The notes beneath the pieces were generated by a model. The model saw nothing but the letters and a program-made list of their open reading frames with translations, did not search any database and was not told the origin of the DNA. The position numbers were made by a program, and so were the translations under genes. This document shows positions 56,461 to 64,000 of a stretch of DNA of 64,000 nt, piece by piece. Position 1 is the stretch's first letter. Every line of letters starts with the position of its first letter. Where the stretch lies: assembly GCA_033977485.1 (NCBI GenBank), contig CM066984.1, forward strand, positions 114,507,251 through 114,571,250. The letters run 5' to 3'. Source of the DNA: Hydrangea macrophylla (Eukaryota; Streptophyta; Magnoliopsida; Cornales; Hydrangeaceae).

Positions 56461-57721
56461 TTATGGAGGAAGCTCACAACACGAGGTATTCTGTGCATCC
56501 GAGTAGTACCAAGATGTATAGAGATTTGTGAGAGGTGTATTGGTGGAGTGGTATGAAGCAGGAAGTTGCCGAGTTTGTGGCTAAGTGTATAACTTGTCAA
56601 TGAGTGAAGATAGAAAATCAACGACCCGCCGGAGAAGTACAACCGTTAGAAATACCGGAATGGAAATGAGAGCATATCACTATGGATTTTATAACAGGTT
56701 TGCCTCGGTCTCCTAAGTCTAATGATAGTATTTAGGTCATCGTTGACCGATTGACGAAGTCATCCCATTTCTTGCCAATTAAAACTCGTGATCCGACAAA
56801 GTTGGCAGAGCTTTATGTCAGAGAAGTTATCAGATTACACGGGGCACCGGTATCCATTGTGTCAGATCGGGATACACGATTTGTGTCTAGATTTTGGGAA
56901 ATTTTACAAAAGGTGATGGGGACAGCCTTGCACTTTAGCACAGCTTTTTATCCTCAGACAAACGGTCAATCTGACGAGTTATTCAGATTCTGGAAGATAT
57001 GCTTCGAGGATGTGTAATGGATTTCAAGTTAGATTGGGGAACCCATTTACTATTGGTGGAATTCTCTTATAATAACAGTTTTCAAACGAGTATTGAGATG
57101 GCGCCTTATGAGGCATTATATGGCCGAAAATGTAGATGACTGGTATGTTGGACAGAAGTTGGAGAAAAACAACTTTTGGGACCCGAGATCGTGCAAATCA
57201 CCACCGACAAAATCAAGTTGGTTAAACAATAGCTACAAGTAGCTTGGAGTCATTATAAAAGTTATGCAGATACTAGTAGAAGACCATTGAAATTTGAGGT
57301 GGGTGATTATATTTTCTTGAAAGTATCGCCTTCGAAAGGCATAGCACGATTCGATAAACGGGGTAAGTTAAATCCGAGGTATGTAGGACCTAATTTAATT
57401 TTAGATAGAGTTGGTCTTGTTTCATATCGATTAGAATTGTCACAAGAGTTGGCTAATGTTCATAACGTATTTCACGTTTCAATATTACAGTGTTGCTTAT
57501 CAGATTTGAGTCACTGTATTACTCCGGAACCATTGATGATCTGAGAAGAGTTGACTTATGTTGAACATCCAGTTCGAGTCCTAGATAGGAAAGATCAGGT
57601 GTTGAGAACCAAAGTTATTCCTCTGGTTATGGTGTTATGGCATAATCACTCGATAGAAGAGTCGACTTGGGAACGTGAAGACGAGATTCGAGAAAAGTAT
57701 CCTCACTTGTTCGATTCTTGA
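56461..57721 (+). pseudogene. int: Element D integrase and chromodomain-like C-terminus
   Basis: Zinc-binding His and Cys are seen in EEAHNTRYSVH and CITCQ. Core: MDFITGLPR, IVSDRDTRFVSRFW, then NGQS at a frameshift near 56,975. Then APYEALYGRKCR, KFEVGDYIFLKVSP and VFHVSIL. The end (VEHPVRVLDRKDQVLRTK, VLWHNHSIEESTWE) matches the chromodomain-like tail of Tekay/Del elements, thought to steer insertion to heterochromatin. Stops include 56,529, 56,601, 56,667, 56,733, 57,015 and 57,542. Confidence 0.87.
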
Positions 57722-57749
57722 GGTAAGAAAAATTTGAGAACAAACTTCT

Positions 57750-57765
57750 AAAAGGGAAGGAGAAA
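57750..57765 (+). promoter_or_regulatory. Element D polypurine tract
   Basis: AAAAGGGAAGGAGAAA directly before the TGTAATACCC start of the 3' LTR. Confidence 0.9.
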
Positions 57766-60205
57766 TGTAATACCCGTACCCGGAGAAATGAGATAATATC
57801 CGCTTAGCATGCATTAATTAGCAAAATTAATAGCATGTGATAATTTGGGTAAGTTCCAGTTACCCCGACGTGATAAGTGTTCCAAAAAGTGCACAGTTGG
57901 ATAGATATGAAGTGGGACTCACTGGAGGTCCAGATTAAATAACTTGCATTTAGTTGCATTTGTATGATTAAATGAATATTTGTTTAATTGTTTTAATATT
58001 TATTGATTGTTGCAATATTTTATGGTGCTAGTTTGAATACTCGTGTGAGAATAAATGGGAATCAGATTCATAAGTAGTAGGTTAAGTAGCAACTTTACAA
58101 AATATGTGGGACCACGTTTGGGACCCACACGTGACATAGACAAATACCTACTTAGATATTGGGTAGTTAATATAATTGTTTAGGGGATTTCATAATAAAG
58201 CTTTAAGAAATACTGGGGGTGTAAATGGAAATAAACTAAAGTGAGGCTAGAGAGTCCAAGAGGTTGACACCTCAACCATGACTCATCTTCTTCTTGTATC
58301 AAAACAAGAAAATAGATGCAGGAGAAGGAATTTTGGCCATTAGAGGAAAAGCTCCACCGTCTCAACGCCGTTCCATCGCCATTGGTACACTGTTTCGCGA
58401 ATCGAGACCGTATTCGGACTGGGCGAGGTGAGAGGATCGTCTCTATACCTTTCTTTTTCCATTTCGTTAACGTTTTTCCGCGACCCTCTTTGAGGTGACG
58501 ATACATATACATGATATTTGTATATAGGATTATCATTAGAGTTAATTAGAGCTAAAATTAGCAAGGAACTTGGGGTTCTAGGCTTTGATTGGAACAATTT
58601 GTGAGGTGAGTACTCTAATCCTACATTGGGTGTTAAATGGTGCTTGTGTGATATTGAGTATGATTATATACTTAGTTCTTTTATTATTAGTTAAAGCATG
58701 TGTTAATTGGAGCCTAACAAGTCAATTATTGTAAAAATTGCTATGTGATATGTATGACGTGCTTATGTGCTTAATTGGGCAATGGATGTCAAGTAGTGAT
58801 CACCATTATTTAGCCCGTAGTAACGGGACAATGTTCTCCTCAAGAAAAAGGGGACGGTGGTGACGACCACAACGATTTGACTATGGTCACGTGAGAGGTG
58901 TGTTTTCGCTATGTGCGGCTTTGAAGTGAGAAAAGGCCCAGAATCTTTGGTCCGTTGCGATGGTGATTAGTTACTTGACATACCGGCGACTACTTATATC
59001 GTTGTGTTGCTTAACATTGCATATGCACATTTCATACTCCATGGCACGGTTAAAGTAATCACTAAGCGTAAGCTTAAAACAAAACTGTTTTGTGTGTGGT
59101 TATTGAATAACCACCGCAGGTACAGATTGCGAAGGGGAAGGAAAGTGAACGAGAATTCGGGCGGAGTATCTTCTTGTTAATATGTTCATAGATATGTAAA
59201 TATGCTAGTCTTGGTGGTGTGGAACTCATGGTTGTAGTGTTGTAGTTGTAAATGGTTTTGTTGGAGAACAAGTTGTATTTGTAAACTTCTTTTGTAAGTT
59301 GTAAAATGTTAAACACCACCTTCATAATGTTGTAGAATGAGGTTTGAAACTTGTAATATGTTGGGGTTCTTTCCTTGAGTTTAAGTTGTCGAGCTCTTGA
59401 ACTCTTGTTATATGATATGAACTTGAGATTGAGTTGGGAGTCATGTTGGAGAATGTTGTGCTTGTAAAATGGGACTTGTTTTCAACTTGAATTGCAAAAG
59501 GGTTGTAGTTTGGTTTGAACAAGTATTTTGAAAGGGGTTTTGAACTCATTTCTAAATAGTTTTTATGCTCATGCTAGTTTTGACAAAAGTAAGATTTTGG
59601 GTGCTTGAAATGAGGATGAGTTTATAATCTTTAAGGTGATAATGGTATTTGTACATGCTTGGTTAATGTTGGAGGAGCTTGAGTAGGTGTTTGAAATGTG
59701 TTTCCAAAGTTTCAACAAGTTTGGTTTATGTTTGAGTATGTTTAGACTTGATAATAGGGGATTTTTAGCAACAAATTTCATTTCTGCAGAATCCGAATCG
59801 ATTAGGGTCTTGGACGGATCGATCCGGAGGGTCTGGAGGAGCAGAAAATAGCATTCTGCCAAAACCAGATCAATCCGGTTTTGGGGCTGATCGATCTGCA
59901 GGTCTGGTGACAGCCTGACGGGTTTTACGGAAACGGACATAACTCTCTCTAGAAAATTCGGATTCGTGCAAATTTTTTTGATTTGGAACCGGGACTCAAA
60001 GACCTATCGTTTGGTATAAAATTTGCTATACTTTATTAATTACCATTTTTCCCTTGGGTCTGTTTTGTCACAGTAAGATTCTTTTATGTCGTTTAAAACT
60101 CGTGTTTCTTGGTAATTCGCTTGTTTCTTTGCTAATTAGTATAAATGATTGCTTGTGGCATTGTTACACGTGTCCTAATTTACTGGGGCGGGTTAGGGTG
60201 TGACA
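57766..60205 (+). repeat. Element D 3' LTR, 2,440 bp
   Basis: Matches the 5' LTR without the 480-bp insertion and is followed by the TAGAG duplication. Many substitutions between the LTRs indicate an older insertion than element B. Confidence 0.95.
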
Positions 60206-60210
60206 TAGAG

Positions 60211-61070
60211 TCATAAGGAAGGACTTTTAGTCTGTTCATGTTTAGCATTTAAAACATTATTTTGTATTAATTTCTTTGATTGCAAGAGGGTGGGTCCGCT
60301 AACATTTTTGTGCAGGTTAGACCTCCCCTACGTAGGGTATGTAGAGTTGATATTTAGTATGATCACGAGAAACTAAACTGTCATCCCTTGGTTCGGACCT
60401 TGTGGGTGAAACTAAAGTCTTGTGTCTCATCACGTTATTGTTGTAGAATTCAGAACTTCTTTCTGTTTGGAGCATATTAAAAATAGTTAATGACCTTAGA
60501 AAATTATAAAGAGTGGTATGGACATCTAAAACTTAATTTTGGATAGTTGGCATGTTTGGGGTTTTACTAAAAACTCAGTTATGAGCTTGGTATTGGTCTA
60601 TTTCAGCGGAGGTACTCACGTCTTGTCATGACATATTATTGTGGTTTATTTTTGTTTGTTTATGGATTATTTCGGGTCTCATGTTTTACTCACACCAATT
60701 TATACTGACCTAGATGTCTCCATGCATCTCGGGTGCGTTCAATTTATGAACGTAGCCGGAGAATGTTTTCAGGCTATGATCGTTTTATCCCGTAGTGGCT
60801 TGGATCATGTTGAGATTAGCAGGCTTGGAGTTCTAGAACTTGGAGTTTAGTGAGATTTTGTACCTTTGGAATTTTTGGTGCATGTGCCAATTGTTTTAGA
60901 AATTGATATTTGAGAGTTAGTATCATTTGTATTTCGGTTTAAATTTATACTGATTTCAGAGTTATGTCCATTTTGGTTTTAGATTGACAATTACCGTTTA
61001 ATGCTTGTCATTTATTTTATTGTTGTCAGGTAGTGTTCCGATTTTTTGTTAGAAAATCGGGGCCGCTACA
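60211..61070 (+). repeat. Solo LTR F, right part
   Basis: Resumes F after element D and ends GGCCGCTACA. It contains CTCATCACGTTATTG and TCTTGTCATGACATATT phrases that repeat those at 49,555 and 49,680, tying both parts to one LTR. Non-coding. Confidence 0.7.
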
Positions 61071-61138
61071 GCTTGTGAGCAAGCTCGTGAGCTAGTGAAA
61101 AAGGTCGCGAGCAAGCTCGGCTCGTGTCCACCCGTAGG

Positions 61139-61273
61139 TATAACTCATTTACAACCATCTTTATCTTTCTCCTAAGTGGCACTGTGGGGTCCGGTTAAAT
61201 TTCAATGGACTGAAGTGCTACTTAGGAGAGAGATAGAAATGGTTGTAATTAAGTTGTAAGAATGAGTTGTACT
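61139..61273. mobile_element. MITE 1
   Basis: About 135 bp with inverted repeats: TATAACTCATTTACAACC at the left and GTTGTAAGAATGAGTTGTAC at the right, the match continuing inwards (CTTTCTCCTAAGTGGCAC against GTGCTACTTAGGAGAGAG). No coding. Family not identified. Confidence 0.6.
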
Positions 61274-61737
61274 ATCATAACTCAAATCTGTATTATATTG
61301 TAGATCAGTCCAAAGATAAAAACAACTTATGATTAGGACAAATATATATTACTAAGATGATGACTGGACAATTTTAATGGATATATTTGATGACTGGGGA
61401 CATCAAATGAGTGTTTTGGTATGTGTAAATCAATTACCCTATCCCTTAAATTCTAATTTGATTAGCGTCTCTCTCTTCCAACCCAAGCTCGGAAAATGTT
61501 TTGCAAGAATTTGGGCAGTTACCTTTTATTTTCAACTACATTCATTATGGTGAATTAAACAAAACATTTGACTGAACAGTTTTGGAAATAAGGTCAAGAT
61601 GATAGTATCATAACAAATTTTTTATTGGGCAGAATTTGATGGTTAGTTTAGGAAATAAGGTCAAAATGGTAAGAATTAAAAATAGTAAAACCTTGACCAA
61701 AGCAAAAATAATAATAATAATAATTAAATAGGTAAAA
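61274..61737. other. Unassigned AT-rich sequence
   Basis: I see no gene or recognisable repeat other than an (AAT) run at 61,707-61,725. Confidence 0.5.
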
Positions 61738-61751
61738 TTTGAGGGACAACT

Positions 61752-61996
61752 GCCGAGCGGGTTGTAGCCCAATTGGCATAGCCTCTCTCTTCCCAGTGGG
61801 AAGGGAGAGAGTTCGAATCCCCATAGGGGATTCGAGTGCTTGCCCTCCAATTATTCTTCAGTCGGAATGAGTGACCCTTGTTGGGCTTTGCTGTGGGCCA
61901 GTGTGGGACTTTGGGGTTAGGTTGGGGCTGGGGTGTGTGTGAGTGTGGAGTGTGTGTATCCAGTCCGGATCCAGGTAAGTATCAAAAAAAAATAAT
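61752..61996 (+). mobile_element. tRNA-derived SINE
   Basis: About 245 bp, flanked by the perfect 14-bp direct repeat TTTGAGGGACAACT (61,738-61,751 and 61,997-62,010). The head has a pol III A box (TAGCCCAATTGG) and B box (GAGTTCGAATCCC). The tail is TG-rich and ends in an A-run followed by TAAT. It is transcribed by RNA polymerase III and depends on LINE enzymes. Well preserved, so fairly recent. Confidence 0.88.
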
Positions 61997-62044
61997 TTTG
62001 AGGGACAACTTAGGAAATAAGGTCAATATGGTACTGAAAGGAGT

Positions 62045-62224
62045 GTATTTTTGCTCATTCCAAATTGCTCACCCAACTCACCCATTGGTTAATAAAGTGG
62101 GGCCCATGATTAATGGAGATTAATTGATAGTGTAAAGTCATGAGTCTCACTCCATTAGCCAATGGGTGAATTGGGTAGCAATGGGTGAGTAATGAATAAG
62201 CAATTTTGGGTGAGCAAAAATGCA
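62045..62224. mobile_element. MITE 2
   Basis: About 180 bp. TATTTTTGCTCATTCC at the left pairs with GGGTGAGCAAAAATGC at the right, and the inner parts also pair (CTCACCCATTGG against CCAATGGGTGAA). Able to form a long hairpin. No coding. Confidence 0.65.
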
Positions 62225-62586
62225 TTCTTAAAAGAAGCTAGGAATAAAACAAAAATTACTCTAATAATTTGTTTATTAAATTGTGGGTTGGACACGTATT
62301 GATATTTTAGCATATTACAAACCCCAGTCATGATTGTAGATTATGGAATATATTGAAAGTACGTTATTTATGTAATTATTCATTAGGTATCCTTCTACAT
62401 TGTTTTCCATTTTTCTATTTTTTTCCCTCTAAATTGTGTGTTTAATAGCAGTCAAAGTTGTTAAATCTCGAATCATGATTGTAAATTATGAGAAAAAAAG
62501 TATTAAAAGCCATTTATTTTTATTTTTATTTTAATATGTAGCGAGTTGTTTCTTAAATTGTGAGGTGAATACATATTGATATTTTA
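62225..62586. other. Unassigned AT-rich sequence
   Basis: No gene or clear repeat seen. The phrase ATATTGATATTTTAG occurs here and again just after the next element starts. Confidence 0.45.
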
Positions 62587-63839
62587 GAAGACTAGGTATA
62601 ACCCGTGTCAAAAGGCACTATTAAATAATTCTTAGGTTTATCCAATAACTAAGTGCACCTTCAACACTTAACTGAGTAAGGCTATGCTTTAAAATTTGAA
62701 TCCCACATTTGTTACCAAATGCTTTGTTAGTAGTACCGTATGCAAAAATTCAAGTGCAACAAACTTTCTAAGAGTAAGTTTTTGGGCACAAACAACTCTC
62801 ACAAACACAATCCACATATACCACAATGTGTCTATCTCTTTCTTGGTGGGGTCCACTGACACTGTAGATTCCACAGATGAGAGAGATAGACACATTGTGG
62901 TGTTTGTAGATTGTGTTTGTGAGATTTGTTTGTACCCAAAGACTTACTTTATTGCACGTGGTATAACTAACGAAGTACTTGGGAACCAACTTTGGAATAT
63001 GGCAATATTACTTATTTTATCGGCATGTGCATCACGTATGGTTATAATTATTCGATAGTGTGAATGAAAAAGCGTGACGAGATCGATAAGAGAAATGAAA
63101 AAAATGTGTTCAAATTTATCACTGTACACATATTTTTTTTTACACATATACACATGCGTAGATGCGCGTACAAATGAAATTATAATCACTTTAACATAAC
63201 TAATATAAAGTGAGATCCCTTTGCATTACTGGCTTTGATAATCATTTTTCTTTTCTTGGTGTTTTATTTGATTTGATTTTCTTCTTCTTCTTCTTCTTCT
63301 CCTTCTTCTTCTTTTTGTGTGTGTTTCTGGATTTTTCCTTGGTATTTTTACTTCTATTTGTTTTAGCCTTTCTCACTTTTCCCCCCTTTCCCCACTTTAT
63401 ATGCAGATAATTATTATTATTATTTTTTAAATAACAAACATAAATGGAAAATGATTGAATGCAACAATGCTATATTGGTGATGTCCATAATTTGTTATAT
63501 GAACAATGCACAATATATGCAAATTACATATAATCTTTATACAATAAAGTTGAGAATGTTTGTTAAAAAAATAAAAAGTGATAACTTATTTTTAGCATCA
63601 TAACACATGAAATTTATTGAAAAAATAATCATAATCACTTCAACGTGACTAATGTAACGTGAGATCACTTAGCATTATTGGCTTAAATAATTATTTTCTT
63701 TTCATAGTGTTTTGTTTTATTTTATTAATTTATTTATTTTGTTCCCCTAATCTTTAATAATCAATTTTTTGTCTTGGTGCTTTATTTGATTTTACTTTCT
63801 TCTTCTTCTTCTTCTTCTTCTTCTTCTTCTTCTTCTTCT

Positions 63840-63873
<34 letters not shown>

Positions 63874-64000
63874 CTAGATTTTTCCTTGGTATTTCTACTT
63901 TTATTTGTTTTAGCCTTTTCTCCCTTATTTCCCCTTTACCCACTTTATATGCAGTTTTTTTTTTTTTAAATAACGAACATAAACGGTAAATGGTTGAATG
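62587..64000 (-). mobile_element. Helitron-like sequence with internal duplication, open at the window edge
   Basis: Starts with CTAGGTATAACCCGTG near 62,592, the reverse of a Helitron-type 3' end. It shares the AACATCATAACACATGA phrase with the element at 44,207. A block at 63,205-63,450 is repeated in diverged form at 63,660-63,995. It has (CTT)n runs at 63,282-63,315 and 63,796-63,840 and a (GT)n run at 63,842-63,871. MITE 3 is inserted in it. Tentative. Confidence 0.4.
62773..62948. mobile_element. MITE 3
   Basis: 176 bp with ~65-bp inverted arms: AGTAAGTTTTTGGGCAC at the left and the complement GTACCCAAAGACTTACT at the right, continuing through CACAATGTGTCTATCTCT. The central loop contains CTGACACTGTAG. 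Hairpin-forming; family not identified. Confidence 0.75.

Larger units (their letters stand above)
50161..60205 (+). mobile_element. Element D: decayed Tekay/Del-type chromovirus
   Basis: LTRs begin TGTAATACCC and end GGGTGTGACA, flanked by the duplication TAGAG (50,156-50,160 and 60,206-60,210). The primer site is complementary to initiator tRNA-Met. Order: Gag, protease, RT, RNase H, integrase and a chromodomain-like end, as in Tekay/Del chromoviruses. It has at least a dozen stops and four frameshifts, so it is dead. It sits inside solo LTR F. Confidence 0.95.
44031..61134. mobile_element. hAT-like short element, split by later insertions
   Basis: Left end GGGGTGGACACGAACAG and right end, reading inwards, CGGGTGGACACGAGCCG are near-perfect inverted repeats, with many subterminal AGCTCG words on both sides. 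The flanks TAGGGGTATA (44,021) and TAGGTATA (61,135) look like an 8-bp duplication with a 2-bp insertion. The element's own sequence is 44,031-44,206, 46,299-46,475 and 61,071-61,134, about 420 bp, so it was a MITE-sized non-autonomous element. Confidence 0.75.

Overview
This window is flowering-plant nuclear DNA, probably from a dicot with a large, repeat-rich genome. It consists essentially of transposable elements nested inside one another; I found no host protein gene, rRNA gene or complete tRNA gene. The plant assignment rests on the lineages present: Tat-, Athila- and Tekay/Del-type Ty3/gypsy LTR retrotransposons with tRNA-Arg, tRNA-Asp and tRNA-iMet primer sites, a Mutator-like element with 9-bp target duplications, hAT-like and Helitron-like remnants, MITEs and a tRNA-derived SINE.

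Left half (1-39,700). Element C is a decayed Tat-lineage retrotransposon. Only its 3' part is visible (RT end, two RNase H domains, integrase, an antisense plant-mobile-domain ORF and the 3' LTR). Its RT is interrupted at 32,036/32,037 by a family-A complex. Family A is a large non-autonomous Tat-like element with 2,938-bp LTRs, one gag-like ORF and no pol. It is arranged as LTR - internal - LTR - partial internal, followed by an inverted partial internal and an inverted LTR, with the fold point near 12,875. The inverted arm is interrupted by element B (14,131-27,850), a young, almost complete Athila-type element with a 5-bp target duplication (AAAGA). B has gag-pol in one frame broken by two stops, a small unrecognised ORF, and a large ORF3. 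Good splice acceptors lie just upstream of the start codon of each of the three ORFs, and a donor lies just after the primer binding site.

Right half (39,700-64,000). A Mutator-like element (39,959-43,567) with a 9-bp duplication carries a 2.9-kb solo LTR (E) in its right terminal repeat. A short hAT-like element with ends at 44,031 and 61,134 has been split by a Helitron-like element and by a 4.5-kb solo LTR (F). F was split by a decayed Tekay/Del chromovirus-type element (D, 50,161-60,205), and D's 5' LTR took up about 480 bp of probable plastid DNA. The right edge holds three MITEs, a SINE with a 14-bp duplication and microsatellite-rich Helitron-like sequence.

The element proteins work as retrotransposon suites: Gag builds the particle, protease, RT/RNase H and integrase copy and insert the element, and the LTRs supply promoter and polyadenylation. 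The extra ORFs (B ORF2 and ORF3, C antisense ORF) have no proven role. Across unrelated families the LTRs carry dense clusters of a short, family-specific, CpG-containing motif that is palindromic or occurs in both orientations. Other unusual features are a primer binding site covering about 50 nt of tRNA-Arg including the anticodon arm, a retrovirus-like splice layout in B, an almost equal-armed palindromic element, and stacked ~60-bp repeat arrays.
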